In this document: piece by piece, positions 1 to 11,284 of the stretch
Layout of the letters: every line of letters begins with the position of its first letter
Numbering within the stretch: the first letter of the stretch is position 1
From: Acheta domesticus
Lineage: Eukaryota > Arthropoda > Insecta > Orthoptera > Gryllidae
Reading direction: 5' to 3'
DNA: 64,000 nt
NCBI GenBank assembly: GCA_031308135.1
Contig: JAHLJT010009436.1
Coordinates: 218,689,286 to 218,753,285, forward strand
Notes under the pieces: generated by a model
What the model saw: only the letters and a program-made list of their open reading frames with translations
Databases searched by the model: none
Told to the model about the DNA's origin: nothing
Position numbers and translations under genes: made by a program

Positions 1-3000
1 GCTTAGTAATTGGGCTGCGCATAACTCTAGATGACAGATTGGACGTTCTTTGATTGGAGCTACTCTGGTCTTGGCACACAATAAATGTGAATTGATAGTT
101 CCTGTTTGATCAGTAGTTACTAAGTACAGATTTGCGCAGTATGCATGCAAAGATGCATCACAGAAGCCATGTATTTCTACATTAGCTACAATGGGTGAGG
201 GGCGTACACAACGAGTAACTTGAATAGAATTAAGATTCTGCAATTGAGTTGCAATTTCTTGCCATTGATTAGATAAGTCAACAGGTAGTTCAGTGTCCCA
301 ACCTAGATTTTGACGCCAGGTGTTTTGAAGAAAGATTTTTGCCGATATAGTGACTGGCGCAAACAGGCCTAGGGGGTCGTATATTTTAGCAATACATGAT
401 AGAGCTTGTCTTTTAGTGAGCTTCGATTGTGCTTGAGGACCGCTGTAAGTCAGGGACAAAACATCTTTGTTTGTATTCCAAGCTAATCCTAGGGTACTGA
501 TATGAGAATCTACAGACTCAATAAGTTGTTTTTCATGCTTTTCTTCATGAAGATGAGCGGGAATAGTCTTCATTAGATCAGGGGAATTTGACATCCACTT
601 TCTAAGGGGAAAGCCTCCTTTCAATAACAATTGAGTAATTTGCTCAACTTGAGTGATGGCTTCGTGTGTAGAATTATTACCATGAGCTAAGTTGTCTACG
701 TAAAAGGATGATTGTACAATGTTCTTAAGTTGATCATTGTGGGGGACTTCATCATCAGCTAATTGATTAAGTGTCTGAATGGCGAGAAAAGCCGCAGGTG
801 CCGTACCGTATGTTACAGTATTTAGCGTGAATTCTTGTAAAGGAAGTTGAGGGTTGTCTCTCCAAATGATCCTTAAGAGATCCCTATCATTTTGGTCTAG
901 CAAAACTTGGCGGTACATTTTCTCAATGTCAGCTACGTAAGCAACAGGCCAGGTTCGAAAATTGAGAAGTATGTTAAATAAGTCTGGCTGTACATTAGGT
1001 CCGACACATAAAATTTGATTTAATGAAATTCCTGTACTAGTCTTTGCACTAGCATCAAATACTACTCTCGTTTTTGTGGTTGACGAATCCCTTTTGATGA
1101 TTGCATGATGAGGTACATAATAAGTAGGCACATTGGGGGGTGGCCTAGGGGACGGTGACATATGTCCTAATTGAACATATTCTTTCATGAAGCTCTGATA
1201 AGATGATTTGTAATCTGGATCACGTGACATGCGTGCTTCAATGGAATAAAATCTTTGGATAGCTTGCGATCTAGATTCGCCTAGAATATCTACACTTGCT
1301 TTCCTTGGAAGCTTAGTGACGTATTTTCCATCTGGAGTCCTAGTGGTGGTGTTTTTAAAGTGGTTTATACAGAATAATTCTTCTGAAGTAAAGTTCTGAA
1401 GGGGGGTGATTTCTTCTAACTGCCAGAATCTTTCTAATGAATGATCCTCCTCTGATTTTGCATTGATAAAATTACTTAAAGTGGTTTGAGTCTGAGCATA
1501 TTCATTTGAGGCTGGATAGCATCCACTTATGGTCCATCCAAAAACACTGTTTTGTAAGATAGGGAAGTTAGTATTAACATTCAATATGCCGGGTAGAATG
1601 ATTTTTGAAGTTAATCCAGCACCAAGTAGAATATCAATTGGATTAGACTGATTAAAATCTGGATCAGCTAGGTTTAAATTTGTAGGAATTTGCCAATCTT
1701 GAACATCAATTTGAGCTGTGGGGATGTTTGCTGTGATTTGAGGGACAACAATGTAGGTTTCTACTGCCTTCCAATTTGAGTAATTTGAAGCTATTGTGGC
1801 AGTAAGAGTTATACTAGCGGGAAAGTTACTATGACAAATAGCCTTAATATTGATATTTGAATATTTAGTAGGAAGGCATAATTTGCTGGCTAAGTTTTCA
1901 GAAATTAGATTGCAGTTACTCCCTGAATCTAATAATGCTCTAGCTTGAATAAAATTTCCTTTGTTATCTGCAATTCTTATAATGGCTGTGGGGAGTAATA
2001 CGGGTTGCAATTCATCATTTGTTCGGCAAGAAGTTGCATTTACTATGGTATTACTCGATGATTGTGCCGCAAATTGGGTGGAATGCAAGAGATTTCCTGA
2101 ATTATTAACACTGGATGGGTGAAACTCTGGGGCATTGAGTGTTAAATTAGAAGTTTCATTCATCTGAGGGTCTGAGTTGTTGACAATTAGTGAGTTTTTA
2201 CTCCTCTGATTAGGATTCGCAATCGTTAAGTTTGTATTAGTTACTTTCTTTACAAAGCTATGATGTAATAGGGTGTGATGCCTTTGTGCGCATTCTAGAC
2301 ATGTTTTCTCACTGCATTTGTGACCTCGAACATTTACTTTACAACAATTAAAGCACAGTTTATTTGTCTTAAAGTGAGTTAATCTCTCAGTTGGGTTCAT
2401 GGCTTTAAATTTTTGACATTTAAAGATTGTGTGTGGTTCTTTACAAATTGGACATGAGAGAGCTTGCATAGAATAATTTTTATTAGAATTTTGATTGGAG
2501 GTTTGATGAGAGGTGGCATGATTTAAAACGGGATTGCTTTGACAACTTTCTTCAATACGATAGGTTTTTTCCAAAAAATCATACATTGATTCTAAAGATG
2601 GGGCTTCACTTGAAGCAGAATGTCGCTCCCATTCTTTGACAATATCGCTAGGGCAATGAGCGAGTATTCTGTGCAGAATAATTAGATCTAGTGTGGGTAC
2701 TGTGAGTTTCAAAGCCTTGAGTGCCTTGATGTTGGCCATATAATGATCTATGAAGTTTCTAATCGACTGAGGGTGTGACCTTTTGATTTCAGGAGGAGTT
2801 TCTAAGTTGTTGATGTAGCTTGAAGCTAACTGTCTAGGATTATTGTATCTTTGGCATAACAAGGACCAAGCTACTTGAAAATTTTCAGCAGTATTTGTTA
2901 AGTTTTGAATTACTGAGCGCGCTTCATTTTTCAAACTTTGGGCGAGATAATGAAATTTTTCAACGCCAGTTAAATGGGCATTTTCAACCACAATGCTTGT

Positions 3001-3459
3001 AAACAAGTCTCTAAAAAATTCCCATTCGGAGAATTTTCCATTAAAGGTTGGAGCTGGTAAGGTTGGTAATCTAATGTTATTAGTATCATTATTTACATTT
3101 ATACAAAGAGGATTAGATTGCGATGACTGCATGGTCGATGAATTATTTACATTTTGAGGTGAAAATGGAGATGATTCTAGTTTTATTTGAATTTGTGCAA
3201 TTATTCTATTTTTGTCTTCCTCTATTTGAAATAAGTCATCTAGTTGAGTATCATCATTTGGGCCTAATGCCTCTAGTGCTGACCGATATTGATTCCAATA
3301 GTGATTCAAAGTTTGTTTGTTTTCAACAAGTTGCTTGTAAGATAGTGAATCAGTTATTTCATGAGTTTGAATTCTTTCACCGTAAGCTTTGAATTGACGT
3401 AGCGCGAAATCGCGAGCTGACAATTGTTTGTTAAGAGTTCTACGTTCTGCGTTTGACAT
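1..3459 (-). CDS. BEL/Pao LTR retrotransposon gag-pol polyprotein, C-terminus beyond window
   Basis: This reverse-strand frame starts at the ATG at 3459-3457 and, where I followed it, stays open to base 1 (about 1150 codons), so the 3' part of pol (RNase H, integrase) lies outside the window. The order is Gag, zinc knuckles, aspartic protease, reverse transcriptase. The Gag part has the long N-terminal region and 'FNGKFSEWEFFRDLF' typical of Pao-type Gag. Cysteine/histidine knuckles lie at about 2280-2460. The protease motif ALLDSGS is near 1940 and an LLGAG motif is near 1620. The RT has a VADIEKMYRQV block near 940 and the catalytic box FYVDN near 700, where most RTs have YVDD. In BEL elements the polyprotein builds the particle, is cleaved by the protease, and copies element RNA into DNA. 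The long frame suggests a recent copy. The BEL/Pao assignment rests on gene order and motifs and is strong. Confidence 0.93.
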   Translation of the reverse strand, partial: MSNAERRTLNKQLSARDFALRQFKAYGERIQTHEITDSLSYKQLVENKQTLNHYWNQYRSALEALGPNDDTQLDDLFQIEEDKNRIIAQIQIKLESSPFSPQNVNNSSTMQSSQSNPLCINVNNDTNNIRLPTLPAPTFNGKFSEWEFFRDLFTSIVVENAHLTGVEKFHYLAQSLKNEARSVIQNLTNTAENFQVAWSLLCQRYNNPRQLASSYINNLETPPEIKRSHPQSIRNFIDHYMANIKALKALKLTVPTLDLIILHRILAHCPSDIVKEWERHSASSEAPSLESMYDFLEKTYRIEESCQSNPVLNHATSHQTSNQNSNKNYSMQALSCPICKEPHTIFKCQKFKAMNPTERLTHFKTNKLCFNCCKVNVRGHKCSEKTCLECAQRHHTLLHHSFVKKVTNTNLTIANPNQRSKNSLIVNNSDPQMNETSNLTLNAPEFHPSSVNNSGNLLHSTQFAAQSSSNTIVNATSCRTNDELQPVLLPTAIIRIADNKGNFIQARALLDSGSNCNLISENLASKLCLPTKYSNINIKAICHSNFPASITLTATIASNYSNWKAVETYIVVPQITANIPTAQIDVQDWQIPTNLNLADPDFNQSNPIDILLGAGLTSKIILPGILNVNTNFPILQNSVFGWTISGCYPASNEYAQTQTTLSNFINAKSEEDHSLERFWQLEEITPLQNFTSEELFCINHFKNTTTRTPDGKYVTKLPRKASVDILGESRSQAIQRFYSIEARMSRDPDYKSSYQSFMKEYVQLGHMSPSPRPPPNVPTYYVPHHAIIKRDSSTTKTRVVFDASAKTSTGISLNQILCVGPNVQPDLFNILLNFRTWPVAYVADIEKMYRQVLLDQNDRDLLRIIWRDNPQLPLQEFTLNTVTYGTAPAAFLAIQTLNQLADDEVPHNDQLKNIVQSSFYVDNLAHGNNSTHEAITQVEQITQLLLKGGFPLRKWMSNSPDLMKTIPAHLHEEKHEKQLIESVDSHISTLGLAWNTNKDVLSLTYSGPQAQSKLTKRQALSCIAKIYDPLGLFAPVTISAKIFLQNTWRQNLGWDTELPVDLSNQWQEIATQLQNLNSIQVTRCVRPSPIVANVEIHGFCDASLHAYCANLYLVTTDQTGTINSHLLCAKTRVAPIKERPICHLELCAAQLLS

Positions 3460-3962
3460 CTTGCCTGCCTATGATCGTTTGATCAAAATGGATTTGCTGC
3501 CCCCGGTGGGCACTCCGGGGAGGAGTACTTGAAAATTTGCAAAACTTTTTAGAAATGAATTAGCTAAATTGCTCACAGCAACCGTAAGTTGACTTGTAAC
3601 TAACACACAAATAGTACTAACACTTCACAGTTCACCGACACTTTACACTTTGCTGAAATTGGCATTTATACACATTTAAACAACACTAGATTGGAATAAA
3701 CACTTGATGTTTGCTGAATAGTAGACACATAAATAACCCTTGAGAATTTGTTCATGTTTTGTTTTGCATCTTTTGGTTCAGTAGACTTATAATTAATGAA
3801 TTTTAAGAAGAGTGTGAAAATCACTTGCCCGGTAATGATGGAGGACCAATGAGAATTATTTAAATGAGAAGAAGTGAACCAAGTTTATGTCCTTGATGTA
3901 GGCAACAAAGTGGATTGAAGGGGAAGTACGTAGAGCTCATATGCGGCCCGGAGGCGACCAAA
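3460..3962 (-). other. BEL/Pao 5' leader with possible primer-binding site
   Basis: This non-coding stretch separates the gag ATG from the inferred LTR. At its upstream end, on the minus strand, the sequence after AGGATAAACA reads TTTGGTCGCCTCCGGGCC, which has the TGGT-start look of a tRNA primer-binding site next to an LTR ending in CA. A GC-rich hairpin (CCCCGG/CCGGGG arms) lies at about 3500-3520. The tRNA that would prime was not identified. Confidence 0.45.
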
Positions 3963-5200
3963 TGTTTATCCTGTGCAGCTGTTCTGCGCAGCGGGCCTGG
4001 TTGCAGGCGGAGGAGCTAGTGGGGTCTGGTAGATCAGTAAATAGTTTGTGATTTTCACTTATTGTATTTTGCAGCAAAACAATACATGAACTTAAGATTA
4101 TCTTAACCTAAATGAAGATGAATGATTGCCTTATGACTATGTACACTATACAATTGGTTTAGCTGAGCAAAGTTTTGCCCATTGTGAATAGATTTGGTAG
4201 TTAACATTTACATAAGCTGGAGAATGATAATTAATGATTGAAGTTGATAACAAGTAATTTGAAGTTTGAGATGAATTTAGGTTGAAATAAATCTATATTA
4301 AAATTGCCGTGAGAAATTTAGTAATGTCATAGCAATGCTTTTGTGAATTAGGGCACTCATCTGTTGGCTGCAGGTAGATGTCCAACCATGTGAAGAGACG
4401 TCAGGCGGCTAGTCTCCGTAGACTCGGTCGTCGTTAATAGATGATTTGGCAGTCCTGGTGGTGCACTCGGAGATCTGGCAGTTCCCTGTAGAACACTCTG
4501 CGTTGTCCCCGACTGCGGCCCGTGCAGGAACGGTGTAGTTAATCGAATAGCGCAGGAAGCGCGCGCGACATAATTAAGTTGCGGAATGTCGCCGGCACTG
4601 CTGGTTTTAGATTTTGATGTAGGCCGTGCGCACCACAAAGTTGGCGGCCGTATCAGAACGGTACAATACTGGATTACGATAGTATTTACGCGTGCGCACC
4701 ACAAAGTTGGCGGCCGTATCAGAACGGCACAATACTGGATTACGATCAGCGGATCAGTTGATTGAAAGGTTAGAGTGTTCGTGCCTATATAGTTTTCGTT
4801 CACTTGCGAACGCGACAAAGATAGTTTGGCAGCACGAACCCGCTTGTGCCCGGCACGGCGGACAGAAGATAAGTGCCTTTCGGCGGCTGAGAACGGTGGG
4901 GGCTGCGTGAGAGTGCGTCTGTGTGTGTGTGTGTAGCGTCGTGTGAAAGAGCGACCGGGCCTGGCGCGGCCGGGTCGCGGTGTTCGGAGGCGGTTAGAGA
5001 AAGCGGGGGCGGCTTCCCTATCTTTCTTTGTAAAGTGGATCATAAATCGGCAATCGGCGGTGGCCGCATCTGGGCGCGCCCTTGTGCGTAGCGTGGGAGC
5101 GAGCGAGTCGGCCCTCCGCAGGCCGGCCGGGACCCGACCGCGTGCAGGGTGGTCTGAGGAGGGGAGAGAGGGGAGGAAAGGCGGCGGAGGCTTCTGGCCT
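3963..5200 (-). repeat. Putative 5' LTR and GC-rich flank of the BEL/Pao element, outer edge unresolved
   Basis: The plus-strand sequence TGTTTATCCTGTG at 3963 is the complement of an LTR end (...AAACA) just before the possible primer site. Beyond it lie an AT-rich part (4020-4350) and a markedly GC-rich part (4360-5200). The latter has an imperfect tandem duplication and a TATATAG motif near 4785, which could be a promoter element on either strand. The second LTR is outside the window, so the outer boundary and target duplication cannot be checked. The GC-rich part could instead be unrelated host DNA, such as a CpG-rich promoter. Confidence 0.35.
4626..4746. repeat. 55-bp tandem duplication, period 66
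   Basis: The segment beginning GTGCGCACCACAAAGTTGG occurs at 4626-4680 and again at 4692-4746, differing at one base (GGTAC versus GGCAC), with an 11-bp spacer. If this is retrotransposon U3 the arrangement resembles a duplicated enhancer. Confidence 0.9.
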
Positions 5201-5229
5201 TCCTTGTAAGATTGACCAGTAATATTGCA

Positions 5230-5904
5230 CTTTATGCGCTACTAATATCTTCGCTTGGAACTCACTATTTCCATTGCAGTGTTGTCAGAACTATGTGAAT
5301 TCTGCAACTTCACAAAAATAGAATGCAAAAGTTTTGTAACCCTGTATTGGAAAAAGAAGCCTGATACCCTGGAAATATAGAAATGCCTTCCATTGGGCCG
5401 TGATTAGGGAAGAGTATTTTAAAACCATGCAACAAATTCTCTACTCACTACAAATGGTACAGCATTTGGTGCAAAACTAAATATTTGCCTGCAAATATCA
5501 ACATAAATTAGACAATTATAACTCCTTTTCATACAGGTCACAACAATGACACTAATTCACAGATATTCGCGAGCGCAAAGTGAATTCCATTGTTGCAGAC
5601 CCTGCATTGTCGCTATTCTGAGAGCTATTAATTCTTTTTACTTATTTCAAATATTTCAAAATAAACAATTTCTAAAATATTAATGTGTAAGTCTATAACA
5701 AAGTTCGAATGTAAGAAACGAAGAAAGAAATAATATACAAAATTGCACATTCTAATTTACGACGCATCCAGCTGTCCGAAGCGCAGTAAATTTACAGCGG
5801 CCTATTACGTTTGTCACAAAATTAAAGAAAAACTACTCGTATTTTGAAAAAATTAAGCATGACCGTATTTATTTTATTTATTTATTTGTCAAAAAACAGA
5901 AACA
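5230..5904. other. AT-rich stretch without recognisable gene
   Basis: I see no coding region. A short ATTT-type simple repeat lies at about 5868-5890, immediately before the family A repeat. Confidence 0.6.
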
Positions 5905-7470
5905 GAATGGCACAGACTTTCCCGTATTAGTTTTCTATTTTCCTGGGTCTTCGCTAGCTATTCGGAATTGCCACATACTCTTTCTTGCCAGCTACAATCT
6001 ATCATCGCCAAAAGTACATTTTTTTGTCATTTTCTTAATTTTTCGGTTTCCTATTGGTAGAACAGAAACATTAATTTTAGAATATTAAAGAACACAAAAA
6101 CCAAGCCGTAAATGGCAATTTTCTTTTAAAAATTATGTGCCGTTTAAGAGAAAATGGCGTTTTAGCACTACTAAAAATGCGAAATTTGAAGCTCATTTTC
6201 ACAGAAAATTTTTGAGTTTTCAAAATACTTTATTTGAAGTTATTTGAAGCACTTACACTCACAAATATAATCATCTTTACAAATTGCGGATAATGTGTAT
6301 ATTAAAGATGTGAGAGATCTTTCAAAAAATTTACATTTATATAATTTTTGAAAAAAACAAAAAAAACTCAAAATAAACTTCACGCTATACTAATGAGTGT
6401 AATTAGCACTATCCGTTACAAAAGTTTCAAGAAAAAATTGCAGCCATATACGAGAAAATGACGCTTGAGCATTTCTGAAAATGCCGAAATTTGAGCTACT
6501 TTTCACAGAAAACGGTAGTGTTTTCGAGAAACTTTACTTGACATTATTTAAAGCATATATACTCGTAAATATAATAATGTAAAAAAATAGCCGATAATGT
6601 AAATATTAACGACGTGAGAGACAAGTAAAAAAATTTACATTTTTGTAATTTTTGAAAAAACCAACCGATAGACCAAAATGGCTTTTATGTCATTGATAGA
6701 GTACATTTACCACTATCTCTACCAAAGTTTAAAGAAAAAATTTGGAGCCGTTTTGAGAAAATTTTGTTTTTGTAATTTTTTAAAATTGCACATATTGCAC
6801 GCAATATTGCACGAAAACTACCAAAATTGTGAAAAACATTTGCATGACCTTTATTAAAGAACTCAATATGCAGAACAAATTTTATTTGAAGAAAATATCT
6901 CTATCTTCAATTTTGTAGTTGGAGAAAGGCGCCGAAAAAAATTCAAACTTTCACAATTTTCGAAAATTCAGAGCTGTACGTGAAAATCGGACCTATGCCA
7001 TGTTAAAAAGTGTATTTTCCTCTATTCATACAAGAAATTTAAAGAAAAAATTTGGAGCCGTTTTTGAGAAAATGTTGAAAATCCCCGGGGGGGCTTCATA
7101 TAAAGTACCCCCAAATTTTAAAGAATCTTTTTCAAAATCACAAAGCTTTGACTAGAATCAGATCGACTGGGGAATATCAATTTTGAAGAAAATCGACTGA
7201 ACGGTTTAGGCGCTAGCGTTGACCACAGACGGACAGACGGACGGAATGCCGTCAATCGATTTTTAAGTATAAAGAAGCAACAAATCATGGATTTTGACCA
7301 CACCACGAGATAGAGGATTTTTTTTTCTTAATTTAGCAACTGGTTTTATCCACTTATTCGTTTTCACGGCCCGGCAATTAATTTTTTTCCGCCGAAAATT
7401 GGCCATTTTTTCGCGCAGCATTACATAACTTTCCCTATACTACGTATATCACTCCGTGTATACGTACGTA
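5905..7470 (+). repeat. 'Family A' repeat, copy 1, ~1.57 kb, non-coding
   Basis: It matches 31264-32239 from GGCACAGACTTTCC at the left to TACGTATACGGGAAAGTA at the right. The inverted match ACTTTCCCGTAT at both ends suggests short terminal inverted repeats. The interior has repeated AAAGAAAAAATTTGGAGCCG blocks, a CCCCGGGG run, an ACGGACGG-type tract near 7220, and a conserved tail with CCGCCGAAAATTGG and CATTACATAACTTTC. No open frame encodes a recognisable protein. It is a non-autonomous DNA-transposon-like repeat of unknown superfamily. Confidence 0.75.
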
Positions 7471-7479
7471 TACGGGAAA

Positions 7480-8830
7480 GTAAAAAGGACGCTATAAAGC
7501 AATCTAACTTCAGACTTGTCGAGATAGAAATTATTCCGTGTAAGTGTGTTTTTAATTTCGGGATGATATAGTTAATGCCGATGTATACACATAGACGTTT
7601 CTGTTTTCGAAAATATGATTCAGATACATTTAAAATGTATGAGAATTAATCACTAAATAATTGTCAGCTAGGTCGAATTCAGTCGCTGTCTGGAGAATTC
7701 TAGCGGCCTTCTGCTCTGATCGTTGGTTTTCCGTAGTTTCCCCGATTAACACGAGGAGAATGCCGGAGCAATACCTTAACATTCGGTCCACGGACCCCAT
7801 GCGATCTTTCCTTCCTCTTTTTTTCTCAGGTTTGAAATGTTAGTTTTCAAGAACAATTAGCTGTATTTGGAAATAATACATGCTGCCTTGTTAGGATTTA
7901 AATCGTCTGATATTTTGACAAAATTGATTGGAACAATGGCTTCTTCACTTGGCCGAAAAGAGCATGTATAGCTGAGCATTGTTTCAATGTACTTTTTGTA
8001 CACTGCCTTGAATAGTGAATGTGTAGTTCTCTGAAAAGTCAGCTACTACAACCGCACAAAACTAAAAATATTACAAACAATATCTCTAAAGCGCATTACT
8101 TGTCTCATGATTCCGCATAGATGAGCAGAAACTGCTTTTCGCTGTTGGGAATCGGTAATAAGATATGAGGGTGGCTCACAATTGGTGGGTCACCCGGTAT
8201 AATTAGAAGTTTTTGCCTTCGAAAATATGCTTCAGATACATTTAAAATGTAAGAAAATTAATCACTAAATAACGAAAGCAAGATTTACAAATGATAAGCG
8301 TTTATATATGTATTGTTCTACTAACTCCATAAAAAGCAAAACTGATAATGTACCTTTAACTGGTAATAACTTTGGTAAATTCAAATATACCATCGAGATT
8401 CTTTAACTACTATAAACTTCAATGTCTCCTCTTCAACTTGACGACAAAAAGAAGAAAATCCGAGATGGAGTATTTGAGAAAATGATTTTTGAAAAAAAAT
8501 CGTAATTATTTACTTTGGCCTTAATTCGGCCTCATTAATGTCGTTAAAATTAGGTTTATCATACCAAACCTTTAGAGTGGAATGTACTCATTAGAAATAT
8601 AAAGTAAGTTGCAAAGTAAAATCAAATTTGAAGATATTTTACTAGTTTTTAGATAATACCCTCTGAAATTCATGCAAAATATCACATTTCCATATTTTCA
8701 AAAGGAAGTAAAATTGAATGCCAAAAAGTCGATATTCAGTGTTTTTTCGTCATTCTAAACCGATTTTAAAAGTTTCAGTCGAATCGGAAGTTGGTCGGGA
8801 AATTTTGGCCGATTTGACATGGAATGACCC
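7480..8830. other. AT-rich intergenic DNA
   Basis: No gene is supported. A short direct repeat (TTCAGATACATTTAAAATGT) occurs near 7619 and 8231, so small dispersed repeats are present. Short ORFs here have no recognisable motifs. Confidence 0.5.
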
Positions 8831-8960
8831 TACTACGATTTCATCCAATCGGGAGCTTGAACGGCACCATAGTGATGTCACTGTCGCGAAATATAAGTTC
8901 CTGATTGAATGGCAGCGAAACACCTGATTCCTGTCAGGGACAAAGTTACGAAAATCGCAG
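8831..8960 (+). repeat. Tc1/mariner-type MITE fragment, right end intact
   Basis: The right end CCTGTCAGGGACAAAGTTA...AAAATCGCAG followed by TA matches the complete copy at 20187-20355. The middle (TCATCCAATCG, GTGATGTCACTG) also matches, but most of the left inverted repeat is missing. Confidence 0.7.
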
Positions 8961-9258
8961 TATAATACTACAATTTCTTCCGGTTGCCCTACCGAAAGCG
9001 CCATCGAAGGGCCACAGAGTAAATGCTGTAAACCCAGTGACACAGCCAAGACCTAAGGTTTCAAAATGATTTCATATACATCGATATTGCTATTATACCT
9101 TGAATATTTAGGGGGACAAGTTTGAAATCTCCCTTTTGGGAGGTGCTTATTTTCGCGGGCTTCGCCCACCGCTGCTACTGTGCAGGATTATTTGAACCTA
9201 CTGTGCGCTCGCGATTCGTCGCCCTCCCCCAGCAAGGAGGAGCTATAAGTCATCAATG

Positions 9259-9575
9259 TCACTGCAGCCTTCGCTGTGTGACGTCATTGTTATCCTCAGA
9301 GGAACTGCCCCGCAAAGAAACGATAATTTTGTCCACTTTTGCTTTAGTCGTCATGTCTGTTTTCATATATTCATCTTCGATTTTCTTAACGTGTTCACAA
9401 CACTTCTTCCATTGATTTGGGCAATATTCAGAAATTAATATTCGGCAAACATTTTCTTTAACTCATAGACGGGTACCGATGCTTTCTTTCGTAACATGAT
9501 TCTTAATGTAACTCCAAACTAATTTGATGGAATTGAGATCGGGATGGTAAGGAGGGAGCTTGATGTACAGGTGAT
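9259..9575 (-). pseudogene. IS630/pogo-like DDE transposase C-terminal relic
   Basis: On the minus strand the frame reads LPPYHPDLNSIKLVWSYIKN, the final catalytic block of IS630/Tc1/pogo-type DDE transposases (usual form PPYxxxLNPIExVW). It continues through a C-terminal stretch with WKKCCEHVKKIEDEY. The catalytic glutamate of NPIE is lysine here (NSIK), and a TGA interrupts the frame after about 33 residues. Nothing recognisable precedes it, so the core is lost. The same transposase family is represented by the relic at 48945-49410. Confidence 0.8.
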
Positions 9576-9599
9576 ATTACCTGCAAAAGGTTGTCCTAG

Positions 9600-10016
9600 T
9601 ATTAGAAACAAATACACACAATATTACGCCTGTGAACTTCACTTGAAATTAGGCCCTACGCTAAGACACGCTACGCTGCACAGCACTCAAAGACGAAAGG
9701 GACAGGACGGTCAGGACTGAGGACAAGGGGCGATGCTTCCTATATGTATGTTTCTTTTACTGAATTTTAATACATTAAGAGTCAGCATTTGTGCACAGAC
9801 AGCTGAAACTGTTTTGATTTGGATGATTGACACTTTTACTGCTGCGCGTTGGACCCACGAACAAAGCAGCCTGTCTATGCGTTCAGACCCCCTCCCCACG
9901 ACCGGCCACGCCGCCTGGCGCGCAGAGCGAGTGAGAGAGCGATATTTTCAGGGGAAGTGAGCGGTTGATGGTGGGAGTCACCCCCCCCTCGCGCATGCAC
10001 ATTCGAAGGGAATTAT
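9600..10016. other. Intergenic, moderately GC-rich, no gene recognised
   Basis: Several short ORFs overlap here but none shows a family motif or supported splice structure. Confidence 0.4.
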
Positions 10017-10110
10017 GTATCTTGTCCATTATAAGACAGTAGTGGTCTTGGACCGTAGGGTCAAGGGTTCGAGTCCCGCCTCGGGCATGGTTGCATGTGT
10101 TCGTCCTTTC
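10017..10110 (+). repeat. tRNA-derived SINE-like fragment
   Basis: GGGTTCGAGTCCCGCCTCGGG at about 10066-10086 carries a polymerase III B-box and a T-arm-like loop. No paired acceptor 5' strand (TGCCCGA) or proper D-arm lies upstream, so it is not an intact tRNA. The downstream CATGTGTTCGTCC resembles the junction of tRNA-derived SINEs. Confidence 0.5.
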
Positions 10111-11178
10111 AGCCCCTATCATCACCATATCGTGTCATCATGTCTGTTATAAATCGCGTCGAGAATCTGTGCGGACAAAGCGGCAACGCCGATCCAGCGC
10201 TCACCGAGCCGACACCGCTCCAGCAACAGCGCAGGCCGGGGGCGGCGATAAATACGTTACTCTTGGTCGCAGGCAGTGTCTGGCTGGCAACCGCTGTGGG
10301 CACACGCACGCAAGCCCTTGCGCTTACAAATTCACTCAAAACATTGTCTTTTCATCATTGTCTATGCAAAACGTGTTATATTGAACTACTTCAACTACAG
10401 TAAATGTTCAAGTTATACCTGAATTGTGTTGTGACCACACGTTAAGTAATTCATTGTGCATCAACCTCATTACGTCGTAGAATGGAAGGAACTACCACTG
10501 CAAACTTCTCACCTTAAACTCAGGAAGCACGGTTGTATTTTAGCTTTAAGTATTGTACCATGTTATCCATCAAAGGAAGGTCAGTGTTTTTTTGTATTTA
10601 TGTATTCATTTGTCACTCAAATTTCTATGTAGTAAATTCAATTTAAACTGCAAAATATCACTTATTTCAGTTACCGCCATTCACTTCCTCATTTCTTCAC
10701 TAATCATTTTGTTTTTATCTGAAACCTCATTTCGTCAGAACTACCAGAGATGCAAAACAGCAACCTTAAGTCAATTTTTATCATTGGCCACATGGCCACA
10801 ACTGCAATTTAGACAAAACATCGGTCCTCATGGCCTAATGTTAAAACAAACATCATTAATCCTCCCGATTCAAATAAGAACATTGTTCTTCCGGGTCTCG
10901 AATGCATTTCAGATGAGAACAATGTCATAACGTTACTTCCAATAGTGGTCGCCAATGACCGAGTAGTTGATGAGACCTTAAATTTTTTAAAAAATCTACA
11001 TCTTTTTTGTTCAGTTCTGAGGCTGTAGGTCGCTCAGTGTAAGGTTTAGAAAAAAATATACAGAAGCAGGAAATTTTATTCTCTTTAAAAATTTGGGTGT
11101 ATTTATTTATGACAATTATCTACTAAGCAGTTATGCCCGTCATGGACACTGCCCACACTGCTCAGTGCACATTATATT
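10111..11178. other. Intergenic DNA without supported gene
   Basis: The ORF at 10553-10930 has no recognisable domain, and its composition matches the surrounding non-coding DNA. Confidence 0.4.
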
Positions 11179-11284
11179 GTAATATACAAAATATTACAGA
11201 ACAAACGCCGCGCCTTGATCTGGACGGACGGAGCTGTAATACACAAAATATTATAAAACAAACGCCGCGCTTCAATCTGGACGG
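11179..11284. repeat. Short tandem duplication, period 57
   Basis: GTAATATACAAAATATT...GATCTGGACGG at 11179 is repeated at 11236 (GTAATACACAAAATATT...AATCTGGACGG) with a few substitutions. Confidence 0.8.

Noticed and set aside
4357..5043. 228-codon minus-strand ORF in the GC-rich zone
   Set aside because: It overlaps the tandem duplication (its protein repeats itself accordingly), is Arg/Pro/Thr-rich as expected from GC-rich non-coding DNA, and shows no family motif.
10017..10088. Possible tRNA gene ending TTCGAGTCCCGCCTCGGGCA
   Set aside because: No complementary acceptor 5' strand, D-arm or proper anticodon arm. Only the B-box half is tRNA-like.
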